Source: JALYUS01 sp038231255 (GTDB taxonomy: Bacteria > Chloroflexota > Chloroflexia > Thermomicrobiales > JALYUS01). Taken from it: a DNA stretch of 64,000 nucleotides. Shown here piece by piece: positions 53,897-62,395 of this stretch; position 1 is the stretch's first letter; each line of letters starts with the position of its first letter. The DNA lies in the NCBI GenBank assembly GCA_038231255.1, contig JBBRLR010000005.1, positions 23,257 through 87,256 on the forward strand, in the 5' to 3' direction. The notes below the pieces were generated by a model. That model worked only from the letters and a program-made list of their open reading frames with translations. It was not told where the DNA came from and made no database searches. The translations under genes and the position numbers were made by a program.

Positions 53897-54703
53897 GTGC
53901 CACGCGCAACGGGACAACGAACGTATCGCACCGAGGGGATCGTCCTCCGCAGCCGCGACCTGCGCGAGGCGGATCGCATCCTGACGATCATCACGCCCGA
54001 TCGCGGCAAGGTCCGCGCGGTCGCCAAAGGCGTGCGCAAGATGACCAGCAAGAAATCCGGTCATCTCGAACCCTTCTGCCGATGCGCGATGCTGCTCGCG
54101 CAAGGGCACGATCTGGACATCATCACGCAGGCGGAGATGATCGAGCCGTTCACGCATCTCCGGTCGGATTTGGATCTGCTCGGCCCCGCCTACTACCTTG
54201 CCGAATTGGTGGATACGTTCTCCGAGGAGGAGAGCGGCAGCCGCGCACTTTACGACGCGTTCGTCGCCGCCCTCGTCGCGCTCGATGTTGGCGCGGATGT
54301 TTCCGCAACGAGCCGCTGGTTCGAGTTGTTTATTCTGACGCTCAATGGCCTCGCGCCGTCGTGGTCGGCATGCGCCGGGTGCGACGCGCCGGTCGCGGCG
54401 GATGTGCCGTACGTCTCCAGCATCGAGCGCGGCGGGCTGCTCTGCCCCGCGTGCCGGCAACTCGACGTGCTCGCGAAGCCGATCGAGACAGCGACGATCA
54501 AGGCGCTCCGCCTGCTGGCCCGCGAGCCGCTCGCCCGGATTGTCCAGGTGCGCCTGCCGCCGGACGCGCTGGACGAGGCAGGCACGGCGCTCGGCCGATG
54601 GATTCGCGCCGCCGCCGAGCATGATTTGCGGTCGCCTCTCGTGCTGCAACGGTTGGACGACGGGTATCGGGCGGAAAGGGAGGGACGCGATGGCCTACAT
54701 TGA
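53897..54703 (+). CDS. recO: DNA repair protein RecO
   Basis: A 268-aa RecO that helps load RecA at gaps with RecR. The N-terminal OB fold starts TEGIVLRSRDLREADRILT and has RGKVRAVAKGVRK. A zinc finger of four cysteines (CAGC and CPAC) is in the C-terminal half. GTG 53897 has GGGGAG 6 nt upstream. Its last 14 nt overlap the next gene. Confidence 0.92.
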   Translation: MPRATGQRTYRTEGIVLRSRDLREADRILTIITPDRGKVRAVAKGVRKMTSKKSGHLEPFCRCAMLLAQGHDLDIITQAEMIEPFTHLRSDLDLLGPAYYLAELVDTFSEEESGSRALYDAFVAALVALDVGADVSATSRWFELFILTLNGLAPSWSACAGCDAPVAADVPYVSSIERGGLLCPACRQLDVLAKPIETATIKALRLLAREPLARIVQVRLPPDALDEAGTALGRWIRAAAEHDLRSPLVLQRLDDGYRAEREGRDGLH

Positions 54704-55346
54704 CGACCTGATGGGCAATGGCGAAGAACGGCTCTTCGAGGCGCATCCGCATTGGACGGTGCTGGCACAGCGGATCGTCGGCAGCGCCTTCCTGACGATC
54801 CTGCTGATCGTCATCGGCGTCGTCGCGAAGGTCAAGGTTGGCCACGGCAATCTCGGCCTTATCCTGCTCGCGATCTTCCTGATCGCAGCGGCCGTCTTTT
54901 TTGTACAGGTCGTGATCCAGACCCTGCGCTGGCGTAACGAGCACTATATCATCACCGATCACCGCGTCATCCAGGTATACGGCTTGCTCGGCAAACACTC
55001 GATTGACTCGTCCCTCAACATGATTAACGACCTCGTCACGAATCAAACGGTTTTCGGGCGCATGTTCAACTACGGCGACCTACAGATCGTCACCGGCAAC
55101 GATGTCGGCACAGACACGCTCGAACACGTCGCCGACCCGCTCGCCTTCAAACGCGCGGTACTGGCGGCGCGCGACGCCTACGCGGACCGGTTGAGCGGCT
55201 ATCGCGCCGCCCCACCGCCGCCCGCTATGCCCGGTCGCGAAGACGCCACAGACTTAATCGCCAGGCTCGCCGATCTGCGTGATCGGGGTGCAATCTCGCA
55301 GGCGGAGTACGACACCAAGCGCATCGAACTGTTGAATCGGATTTGA
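54690..55346 (+). CDS. Membrane protein with bacterial PH domain and C-terminal SHOCT motif
   Basis: A 218-aa protein. Two membrane helices (FLTILLIVIGVVAKV and LGLILLAIFLIAAAVFFV) precede a bPH2-like domain (about 75-165: NEHYIITDHRVIQVYGLLGKH, NDLVTNQTVFGRMFNYGDL). A Pro-rich linker joins it to a short SHOCT helix pair (LIARLADLRDRGAISQAEYD). This architecture is common among bacterial membrane proteins of unknown role. ATG 54690 is inside the recO 3' end with AGGGAGG upstream. Confidence 0.82.
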   Translation: MAYIDDLMGNGEERLFEAHPHWTVLAQRIVGSAFLTILLIVIGVVAKVKVGHGNLGLILLAIFLIAAAVFFVQVVIQTLRWRNEHYIITDHRVIQVYGLLGKHSIDSSLNMINDLVTNQTVFGRMFNYGDLQIVTGNDVGTDTLEHVADPLAFKRAVLAARDAYADRLSGYRAAPPPPAMPGREDATDLIARLADLRDRGAISQAEYDTKRIELLNRI

Positions 55347-55463
55347 GCGTGGTGCCCCGCATCGTTCCAGCGGCTCGTGCCTGAGGCGGAACAGGACTTG
55401 CAGAGAAGAACCGGCGGCGCGCAAGTTGCTATAGAGCATTCGGCGGAATAAAGGAGGCGACCA

Positions 55464-55826
55464 GTGGCAGTGACGACGAACGACCAGGGACCCAAGGGGC
55501 AAAAGGCCGCGCGGCTCGGCGCGGGTGGCGCGCTCTCGGCGGGCGCGGTGGCGCTCATCATGTACATGCGCAGCGAGCAGGGGCGAAACAAACTCACATC
55601 GCTCTTCGGCTCGCAGTTCGCGAACATTGACGAGCAATTGCAAGGAGCGATGCGCGAGAACATGCCGTTGATCGAGGAGTCCATTGACCGGCTGATCGAG
55701 ATGCTGCAACAGGGCGTCAGCAGCCTGAGCGAGGAGATTAACCGCCTCGGCGACGAAGCGAAGTCGCGTATTCACCAGTACGTCAATGTCCTCGACGAGC
55801 AAGCGAAACCATCGTCGGAGTCGTAG
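55464..55826 (+). CDS. Small membrane protein with coiled coil, YtxH-like
   Basis: A 120-aa protein. One short hydrophobic segment (LGAGGALSAGAVALIMYM) is followed by a charged, heptad-like region rich in Glu, Leu and Ile (IEESIDRLIEMLQQGVSSL). It looks like YtxH/gas-vesicle-type small membrane proteins, but no family is certain. GTG 55464 has AGGAGG 6 nt upstream. A hairpin after the stop likely ends transcription. Confidence 0.6.
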   Translation: MAVTTNDQGPKGQKAARLGAGGALSAGAVALIMYMRSEQGRNKLTSLFGSQFANIDEQLQGAMRENMPLIEESIDRLIEMLQQGVSSLSEEINRLGDEAKSRIHQYVNVLDEQAKPSSES

Positions 55827-55844
55827 AACGGCAACGGAACGAAG

Positions 55845-55938
55845 ATCGAACCACCAAGACACTAAGGACACCAAGAGAATACAATGAGGAAAACAGAGAA
55901 ATCTCTTTATTCTTCCCTTGGTGTCTTGGTGGTTCGAT
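55845..55938. repeat. Inverted repeat with 18-bp perfect arms, likely bidirectional terminator
   Basis: ATCGAACCACCAAGACAC (55845-55862) and its exact complement at 55921-55938 enclose a 58-nt A/G-rich loop. The arms contain the word ACCACCAAGACAC. It separates two convergent genes, and TTTT follows on the plus strand. Confidence 0.8.
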
Positions 55939-55946
55939 TCTTTTGA

Positions 55947-56945
55947 TTACGGCACGACGACGCGTGCCCCCTCGCTGACGCCGCTCGCGATGACGATCAC
56001 GCCATTGGCGCGGATGCCCGTGCGCACTTCGACGCGCGCGCGCGATCCGTCGTCGTGCAGGACGGTCAGGAAGGTTTTCGCGCCGATTGTTTCGACCGCG
56101 AGATCGGGCACGACGAGGACATTGCGCTCTGTGCGGGTCGCGACCGTCACATCCGCACCCATCCCCGGTCGCAAATCGAGATCGGGCGGCCGGGTGAAGA
56201 TCACGCTGCCCTCGTAGATCGTTCGCCCACCCCGATTCGTCGAGAGCGGCGCGACGGAGGCGAGCGAGCCGGTGATTTCGCGGCCAGGGAATGCATCAAA
56301 GATGATCTTCGCGGTGCGGTTGTCGCCAAGCCGGGGAATATCCAGTTCGTCCACGTCAATCGTCAGGACGAGGTTCTGCAGATTGGCGATTTGCGCGACC
56401 TCCTGCCCCTGATTGTAACTCCCTTTTTCGGCGACGGAGACCGACAGGATCGTGCCGTCTATCGGCGCGAGGATGAGCGCGCGCCGCAGTGCATCCCGTG
56501 CCGTATCGAGGCGGCGTTGTGCGTCCTGCACCGCCACCTCGGCGGTCACAATCGCCGCCCGTCCGCCCGTGTCGCCATTGTTCCGGGCGCGCGCACCCGT
56601 TAGTCCGTACTGCGCCGCATCGAGTGCGTCGGTCGCCGCCTGGAGGTCCTGCCGCTGGCGCGTGTCATCCATCGCCGCGACGACCTCGCCCGCGCGGACG
56701 GGATCGCCTGCCTTGACCGCGACCAGCCGGATCGTGCCCGCCTGCGGGAGTGGGATCGGCACCTTACCCGTCACATCAACCTTGCCGGTCGCCCGGACGG
56801 TCGCGCTCAATTCCGCTTGCCGCTGCACCGTCACGGTATGGATCGTGCCGTTCCGGGTACGGAAGAACCCGGCCCACACCACCGCCCCGGCGATGCCCAC
56901 GACAAGGAGGAGAACGACCGCGAGCGTCGCGACACGCCTACTCAT
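55947..56945 (-). CDS. Membrane-fusion/adaptor subunit of MacAB-type ABC export system
   Basis: A 332-aa HlyD/MacA-like adaptor. N-terminal anchor VATLAVVLLLVVGIAGAVV precedes a lipoyl-like hinge (PLPQAGTIRLVAVKAGDPV), a short alpha-helical hairpin rich in Ala, Arg and Gln (about 85-150), the second half-lipoyl motif APIDGTILSV and a beta-barrel. It bridges the permease to the outside. ATG 56945 overlaps the permease stop. It is the last gene of the sigma-controlled operon. Confidence 0.88.
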   Translation of the reverse strand: MSRRVATLAVVLLLVVGIAGAVVWAGFFRTRNGTIHTVTVQRQAELSATVRATGKVDVTGKVPIPLPQAGTIRLVAVKAGDPVRAGEVVAAMDDTRQRQDLQAATDALDAAQYGLTGARARNNGDTGGRAAIVTAEVAVQDAQRRLDTARDALRRALILAPIDGTILSVSVAEKGSYNQGQEVAQIANLQNLVLTIDVDELDIPRLGDNRTAKIIFDAFPGREITGSLASVAPLSTNRGGRTIYEGSVIFTRPPDLDLRPGMGADVTVATRTERNVLVVPDLAVETIGAKTFLTVLHDDGSRARVEVRTGIRANGVIVIASGVSEGARVVVP

Positions 56946-59283
56946 AGCGCACCGCCTCGATGGGCCGTAGCCGCGCCGCGAGGATGCCGGGCGCGACGCT
57001 CGAACCCGCCGCGACGATGAGCGTCAGCGCGCAGGTGAACAACAGAACGAGCGGTGAAAGCGTGAACTGCAGGCGGAAGAGTTTCGATCCGGCGAGCGCG
57101 ACCAGGTATCGAGCGAGCGCGTAGCCGCCGACAAGCCCGATCCCGTAGCCGCATGCGCCGAGCACAAGTCCCTCACTGACCAGGAGGCGCAGGAGCGCGC
57201 CGCTGCCTGCGCCGATCGAGCGCAGGATGCCCAGCTCGCGCCGCCGTTCGGTGATGTTGAGCACCAGGGTATTCATCAGCCCCATCACGCCGATAATCGC
57301 GACGACAATGACCATGGCTAACAAGAGCAATGTCAGGATACGGATCGTGCCCTGGGTGCTCGCGCGGTCCTCAAATGCGGCGATGGCCTCGGGATTCAGC
57401 GGCCGGAACTGCTCCTCGAAACGATGGATGGCGGCGTTCACACCAGCGGGCGAACTGTCTGTAAAGCGCACCGCGTAGAATGTCGCGCTATCGCCACGGC
57501 CCCGGAGGCTATTCGCGTTTTCCGGGGTCAGAAAAACTTTCCCCGTCGCGCTGCTGCCGAGATAGGTGCTCTCATCATCCACGATCCCGACAATGCCGTA
57601 CAGCTGCTCGCGTGCCCGGACGACGACCGTGAGTTGGCTCCCAGCGTGCAGGTCGAGACGGTGCGCAAGATTCGCGGTCACGACGATCTCGTACGGTTCG
57701 TTCGCCGTATACCAGCGCCCCTCGACCACCTGATGCTTATACAGGCTCGTTTCAGCAGGAATGCCCCAGAGGTCGGTGCGCGTCTGCTGGACATACGCTT
57801 CGTCGCGGACCCAGCCCTCGGCGGCAACGATGTCCGTATCGCGTCGCAACTCACCGACGAACTCGAGGGAGAGGGGCGCGCGGTTGAAATCGAGCCATGC
57901 GTCGGCGGCATAAGTCGCGTAAAGGTTGTCAATCGTCGTCGTCACCGACGCATTCAGCGCCTGCGTGCCAATAAACGCCGCCGCGCCGATGCCGACGACG
58001 AGGATAGTGATGATCGAGCGGACGCGCCGCCGCCAAGTATTGCGAATCGCCATCGCGAACATCGCGGTCGTGCCGCGCAGCCGTGCGAGCGCCCGCTGAA
58101 TGACGCCGGCGCCATAATCGGCCCGCACGCCGTAGTTGCGCAACAGTTCGAGCGCCGAGACGCGCGTCCCTTGCCACGCCGGGATCAATGCCGCGCCGAC
58201 ACCCACACCAACGCCGACGCCGACGCCCAGCAGCACCTCGCGCGGCGCGATCGTGAACGGTGGCAACGTCAGGCCAATCAGGCCACCAAGAAATGCCGTC
58301 AGCCGCCCCCCGCCGAGGACACCGACCCCAAGCCCAATCGCACTCCCTGCGATGCCGACGATCAATGCGGGAAAGAGATAGGTCCGCAGCACCTGCCAAC
58401 GATTCGCCCCGAGGGCGCGGAGGATGCCGACTTGCCGCATCTCCTCCGCCATCACCGCAGTCATCGTATTCCAAACGAGAAAGCCACTGAGGATGACACC
58501 GATCACCGAGAAGACCGACATCAGAAGGAGGAGCGCGCCTAGCTCCTTTGTGCCTGCCGCATTCTGCGGGTCGCGGATGGACCCCGGCCCGTGCGGGATG
58601 CCGCGCTTATCCAACACGCGGATCATTGCTCGCTGCGTCTCGGTACCGCGACGCAGTTCATCGAGCTTGACGAGCAGTTGGTTGTCGCCCTGCTCTTTGC
58701 GCCATTGTTCGACGTCTGCGGCGGGGGCATAGCCGGTGGCGCGGTTCTGGATCGAGGCGTCGGCTTCGCCGGGTGTCCGCGTGAAACCGCTGATCCGCGC
58801 GTAGACGGGTTGCGACGCGACCGTTTCCCGAAAGGCGATCGTATCGCCGATCGCGACGGGCTGGAGGCTCCGCGCGGAGGCGTCGAGCACCGCTTCACCT
58901 TTCCCCGGCCAATGCCCCTCGATGAGCGTCGGGATATTGACCCGCAGGTCGTTGAAGTCTCGGATGCCGTAGATCAAGACATCGCGATACGGCCCGCCGT
59001 TCGTCCATTGGAGGTAGTTCGCCACGCGGGTCTCAATGGCCTGAACATTCTCCATCTCCGCGAAAACATTCTGAAGGCTGGTCGGGAAACCACGCACATT
59101 GATGAACAGGTCGGACTGGGACGCGCTGACGTACGCGTCATGCTGGGCGCGTGCGAGATTACGCGCTGTGTAGGCAATCGCGACGACGCCGGCAACGCCG
59201 ATGACGATGCCGATCAGCAGCAGCGCCGACCGCAGGCGGCGCACGCCGAAATCGCGGAATGTTTTGGTGACCAATACCGTCAT
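56938..59283 (-). CDS. FtsX-family ABC transporter permease, two FtsX domains
   Basis: A 781-aa permease with two FtsX units, each with an N-terminal helix, a large external domain and three helices. The first unit includes VILSGFLVWNTMTAVMAEE and RQVGILRALGANRWQVLRTY. The second includes VMGLMNTLVLNITERRRE and LGILRSIGAG. A full-length fused permease of this size is found in Actinobacteria and Chloroflexota rather than in MacB of E. coli. ATG 59283 is taken; GTG 59313, directly after the ATPase gene stop, is an alternative. Confidence 0.9.
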   Translation of the reverse strand: MTVLVTKTFRDFGVRRLRSALLLIGIVIGVAGVVAIAYTARNLARAQHDAYVSASQSDLFINVRGFPTSLQNVFAEMENVQAIETRVANYLQWTNGGPYRDVLIYGIRDFNDLRVNIPTLIEGHWPGKGEAVLDASARSLQPVAIGDTIAFRETVASQPVYARISGFTRTPGEADASIQNRATGYAPAADVEQWRKEQGDNQLLVKLDELRRGTETQRAMIRVLDKRGIPHGPGSIRDPQNAAGTKELGALLLLMSVFSVIGVILSGFLVWNTMTAVMAEEMRQVGILRALGANRWQVLRTYLFPALIVGIAGSAIGLGVGVLGGGRLTAFLGGLIGLTLPPFTIAPREVLLGVGVGVGVGVGAALIPAWQGTRVSALELLRNYGVRADYGAGVIQRALARLRGTTAMFAMAIRNTWRRRVRSIITILVVGIGAAAFIGTQALNASVTTTIDNLYATYAADAWLDFNRAPLSLEFVGELRRDTDIVAAEGWVRDEAYVQQTRTDLWGIPAETSLYKHQVVEGRWYTANEPYEIVVTANLAHRLDLHAGSQLTVVVRAREQLYGIVGIVDDESTYLGSSATGKVFLTPENANSLRGRGDSATFYAVRFTDSSPAGVNAAIHRFEEQFRPLNPEAIAAFEDRASTQGTIRILTLLLLAMVIVVAIIGVMGLMNTLVLNITERRRELGILRSIGAGSGALLRLLVSEGLVLGACGYGIGLVGGYALARYLVALAGSKLFRLQFTLSPLVLLFTCALTLIVAAGSSVAPGILAARLRPIEAVRYE

Positions 59284-59316
59284 GCGCGTGCAATGCCGTT
59301 CCGCCGCACCCACCCG

Positions 59317-60111
59317 TTACACCGTTTCGGTCGCCTCCGCGTACGCGGCCTCATCAGGGGCATGTAGCGCGGCAGAGGCGCCAGTGTCCTCGATAATCAC
59401 GCCGTCCGCAAGCCCGATGATGCGCGGTGCACGCGCCGCCAGCCGCGCATCGTGCGTGACGATCAAGAGCGTGCGCGTGCCATCGGCGAGTTCCGCGAGC
59501 AATTCGATGATCCGTTCGCCCGTCGCCGAGTCGAGGTTGCCCGTCGGCTCATCCGCGAGCAGGATCGCCGGGTCGTTGGCGAGCGCGCGGGCGATGGCGA
59601 CGCGCTGCTGCTCCCCGCCCGACATCTGCGACGGCAGGCTAGACGCGAGATCGGCGACGCCGACGCGCTCTAGCAGGGCCATCGCCCGCTTCCGTCGCTC
59701 GCCGCGCCACCACCCGCGCAGTTCCATCGGCAGCACAACATTCTCGATTGCCGTCAGGGTCGGCATCAGTTGGAAGAACTGGAAAACAATCCCGACTTGC
59801 CGACCGCGCCACCGCGCCAGTCGCTCCTCGGACAGATGCGTCATTTCCTGACCGTTGACCCAGACCTCGCCCGCGCTCGCCCGGTCTATGCCGGCGAGCA
59901 GGTTCATCAGCGTACTCTTGCCGCTGCCGGACGGGCCGACAATTGCCACCCACTCGCCGCGCGCAATCGTGAAGGTCGCATCCTGGAGCGCCGTTACTAT
60001 CCCACGCCCCGTCGTGTACCGGCGCGTCGCGTGCGCGAACTGGATAACCGGACCCGGCATCGGGATTGGCGTCGGTTCAACGGCGGCGCTACTGGCGGTC
60101 ACGGCCAACAT
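59317..60111 (-). CDS. ABC transporter ATPase, MacB/LolD type
   Basis: A 264-aa ATPase. Walker A is GPSGSGKSTLMNLLAG, the Q-loop FQFFQLMPTLTAIENV, signature MSGGEQQRVAIARAL, Walker B ILLADEPTGNLDS and switch His in LLIVTHDARLA. The sequence is of the LolD/MacB group. ATG 60111 overlaps the anti-sigma gene; ATG 60060 is an alternative that removes the low-complexity N-terminus. It energises the adjacent permease. Confidence 0.93.
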   Translation of the reverse strand: MLAVTASSAAVEPTPIPMPGPVIQFAHATRRYTTGRGIVTALQDATFTIARGEWVAIVGPSGSGKSTLMNLLAGIDRASAGEVWVNGQEMTHLSEERLARWRGRQVGIVFQFFQLMPTLTAIENVVLPMELRGWWRGERRKRAMALLERVGVADLASSLPSQMSGGEQQRVAIARALANDPAILLADEPTGNLDSATGERIIELLAELADGTRTLLIVTHDARLAARAPRIIGLADGVIIEDTGASAALHAPDEAAYAEATETV

Positions 60112-60640
60112 GATCTGCCAGCGTGCGGAACCAGGTCACGACGAGGACGACGAAGGCGCACGCCACGATCAGCGTCACGATGGCATGTGCGTGATCGTTC
60201 GGCACGCTGTCCATCCAACCCCGCACATCGTGCCAGACCTCCGGCACCATCAATTGCCGTTGCCGCCCTACATCGGGGCGTGTGTCCCCGGCGATAGCGA
60301 CGACAAAGGTGAGGCAGAGCATCAGAAAGGTGAGCACCACACCGAGCGCGCCGACCGCGAAGGCGACGACGTGCGGCATCTGCTTGCTTTGCTGCTGCTG
60401 CCGGTAGACCCACGGCGGCGGCAACGGGCGGACATGAGAGAGGACGCGCTCCGTCAGGTCCGGCGCGCTCTGTATGCGCTGCATGCCGGACGCATGAGCG
60501 GGCCACATGTCCATCGCCTCGACGAACTGACGACACGCGGCACACTCCTCGACGTGCGCCTGGACCGCATGCCGCGTTTCGGCGTCGAGGGGCTGTTCGA
60601 GCGATTGGAGAAGCAGTTTACGGGTGGGCTTGCAATGCAT
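60089..60640 (-). CDS. Zinc-finger anti-sigma factor with two membrane helices
   Basis: A 183-aa membrane protein. The cytoplasmic zinc-binding anti-sigma motif His-x3-Cys-x2-Cys is HVEECAACRQF at about residue 30. Two hydrophobic segments (AVGALGVVLTFLMLCLTFVV and HAIVTLIVACAFVVLVVTWF) follow, separated by an external loop. ATG 60640 has GGGAGG 8 nt upstream and overlaps the sigma gene by 23 nt, the usual coupling of sigma and anti-sigma genes. Confidence 0.85.
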   Translation of the reverse strand: MHCKPTRKLLLQSLEQPLDAETRHAVQAHVEECAACRQFVEAMDMWPAHASGMQRIQSAPDLTERVLSHVRPLPPPWVYRQQQQSKQMPHVVAFAVGALGVVLTFLMLCLTFVVAIAGDTRPDVGRQRQLMVPEVWHDVRGWMDSVPNDHAHAIVTLIVACAFVVLVVTWFRTLADHVGRDRQ

Positions 60641-61313
60641 CGGCAAGCCTCCCGTCGCCATTCACCAGCGCCGCCAGCGCATTGCGCGCGCGATGCAGGC
60701 GCGCCTTGATCGTGCTCACGGGCAAATCAACGACTTGGGCGATCTCTTCATAGCCGAGGTCGTGCCAATAGCGCAGCAACAACACGAGTCGGTAGTGTTC
60801 GGGCAATTTCGCGAGCAGGTTGCGCACGGTATCCTGCTGCTCCTGCACCAGCGCCGCCGCCTCCGGCCCGCGCGAGCGCGCCCGCATCCAGGTGGAGATA
60901 TTTTCGAGCGGCACCAGCCATGGACGCTTGCGACGGAGCAAATCTATGCAGTAATGGCTGGCAATCGAGAGTACCCAAGTGGAAAATCGGTGGTCGGCGT
61001 CGTAAGTTGCGAGCCGGCGGTAGATGCGCAAAAATACTTCCTGGGCGGCATCCTCCGCCTCGCCGGCATCGCCGAGCATCCGGTACGCGAGGTTGTAGAC
61101 CGCCGTTTGGTAGCGCGTCACGAGTTCCGCGAATGCCCGCTCGTCCCCCGCGACTGCCCGCTCGATCAGGATGCCTTCGTCCGCATCGTGAATGGTCGAA
61201 TTGTGATGATAGGTCGCGATCCGGTGGTGATCGTGGACAATCGCGTCCAATATCTCGCCATCGTCGTCCGTCGTCTGTGTTGCCGTCGCCGTCATCGTAC
61301 TGTTCGCTTTCAT
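60618..61313 (-). CDS. ECF-family RNA polymerase sigma factor
   Basis: A 231-aa sigma factor. Region 2 (about 55-120) has FAELVTRYQTAVYNLAYRML, AEDAAQEVFLRIYR and FSTWVLSIASHYCIDLLRR. Region 4 has LPEHYRLVLLLRYWHDLGYEEIA and the recognition helix VSTIKARLHRARNAL. About 45 residues rich in His, Thr and Asp precede region 2. ATG 61313 is preferred to GTG 61361, because a predicted ECF promoter would start transcription between them. First gene of the export operon. Confidence 0.92.
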   Translation of the reverse strand: MKANSTMTATATQTTDDDGEILDAIVHDHHRIATYHHNSTIHDADEGILIERAVAGDERAFAELVTRYQTAVYNLAYRMLGDAGEAEDAAQEVFLRIYRRLATYDADHRFSTWVLSIASHYCIDLLRRKRPWLVPLENISTWMRARSRGPEAAALVQEQQDTVRNLLAKLPEHYRLVLLLRYWHDLGYEEIAQVVDLPVSTIKARLHRARNALAALVNGDGRLADALQAHP

Positions 61314-61349
61314 CAATCCAAATCGCACCCGCGTGCGGCTCTTTAATAA

Positions 61350-61376
61350 GATACGAAACACGGCCCTCTGTGTTTC
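61350..61376 (-). promoter_or_regulatory. Candidate autoregulated ECF promoter
   Basis: On the minus strand, GAAAC (61372-61376), a 16-bp spacer and CGTATC (61350-61355), close to the usual GAAC-N16-CGT pattern of ECF promoters. It ends about 37 nt before ATG 61313. Confidence 0.55.
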
Positions 61377-61390
61377 ACTCTGTTAAACAC
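61355..61390. promoter_or_regulatory. Three regularly spaced GTGTTT/AAACAC half-sites
   Basis: GAAACAC (61355-61361), 8 bp, GTGTTTC (61370-61376), 8 bp, AAACAC (61385-61390). The alternating half-sites overlap the ECF promoter and could bind a dimeric regulator. Confidence 0.45.
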
Positions 61391-61400
61391 CGCGCCAAGG

Positions 61401-61441
61401 AAAAAGCGGACGGGGTTTCGCACGCCGCGCACCCCGTCCGC
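61401..61441 (-). terminator. Rho-independent terminator of tRNA-Pro
   Basis: Read leftward from tRNA-Pro, arms GCGGACGGGGT and ACCCCGTCCGC (61406-61416 and 61431-61441) form a perfect 11-bp stem, followed by TTTTT (61401-61405). Confidence 0.85.
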
Positions 61442-61453
61442 CTCAACGATCAC

Positions 61454-61530
<77 letters not shown>

Positions 61531-61539
61531 AATGCGTAC

Positions 61540-61568
61540 AGCATAGCCGATGCCGCCCGAATGGTCAA
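61540..61568 (-). promoter_or_regulatory. Sigma70-type promoter of tRNA-Pro
   Basis: On the minus strand, TTGACC (61563-61568), 17 bp and TATGCT (61540-61545), ending 10 nt before the tRNA 5' end. Confidence 0.65.
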
Positions 61569-61632
61569 CCGAAAGTCGTTCTGTGATACGCTGTCGCCGG
61601 TCGTGCCGGATGCCGGGAGGGAGGGAACGCGA

Positions 61633-62358
61633 ATGTTCATGCACGCGGGGAAGCCGATGCGCGGTCAGCCGCAGCCCGCGCGCGACGCGGTCGCGGCCCT
61701 GCCGCAGTTGCAGGTCTCCCGCCATCCGGTCGTCGCGCACAAACTGACGATCTTGCGGGATATGACGACGGACAGCGCCGCGTTCCGGCATGCGATGACC
61801 GACCTGACCGTCTGCCTCGCGTACGAGGCGCTCGCGGCGATGCGCACGACGCACACACGCGTCCAGACACCCCTGGAGGAGACGGATGGGACGACGCTTG
61901 GCGAGCGGTTCGCCATCGTGCCCGTCCTGCGCGCCGGCCTCGGCATGGTGGACGGATTTTTGGCGCTCTTCCCTTCCCTGCAAGTCTGGCACATCGGCCT
62001 GTATCGCGACGAAACCTCCCTCCAGCCGGTGACGTACTACAACCGGCTCCCCGGCCTCGCGACGGTGGATACCTGCTTCGTGCTCGACCCGATGCTCGCG
62101 ACGGGCGGGAGCGCGGTGAAGACGATTACGATCCTCAAGGAATGGGGCGCGCGGAGTATTTCGTATGTCGGCATCATCGCCGCACCGTACGGCGTCCAGC
62201 GGCTCGTGAACGCGCATCCCGATGTTTCCATCCACGTCGCGGCGCTCGACCGCGAATTGAACGACGACGGCTACATCGTGCCGGGTCTCGGCGACGCCGG
62301 CGACCGGCTCTATCGGACGAGCGGCGACTTGCCGCCGTCCGCTGATTCCGAGGCGTGA
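61633..62358 (+). CDS. upp: Uracil phosphoribosyltransferase
   Basis: A 241-aa UPRTase that makes UMP from uracil and PRPP. Conserved RHPVVAHKLTILRD, VPVLRAGLGMVDGFL, GLYRDETSLQPV and the PRPP-binding loop VLDPMLATGGSA are seen. It is about 30 residues longer than typical, with an N-terminal extension of some 20 residues. ATG 61633 has GGGAGG repeated just upstream; an in-frame extension further 5' has no ribosome-binding site. Confidence 0.93.
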   Translation: MFMHAGKPMRGQPQPARDAVAALPQLQVSRHPVVAHKLTILRDMTTDSAAFRHAMTDLTVCLAYEALAAMRTTHTRVQTPLEETDGTTLGERFAIVPVLRAGLGMVDGFLALFPSLQVWHIGLYRDETSLQPVTYYNRLPGLATVDTCFVLDPMLATGGSAVKTITILKEWGARSISYVGIIAAPYGVQRLVNAHPDVSIHVAALDRELNDDGYIVPGLGDAGDRLYRTSGDLPPSADSEA

Positions 62359-62395
62359 GCGCGTCGCGCCCGCGCCTCCTACGAAAGGAAAACGC

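Noticed and set aside
57424..58542. Plus-strand frame opposite the ABC permease
   Set aside because: Arg/Asp-rich shadow of the permease gene, no domain seen.
60638..60661. Upstream start of the anti-sigma gene at 60661
   Set aside because: ATG 60640 has a GGGAGG at good distance, and the zinc-finger family begins there.
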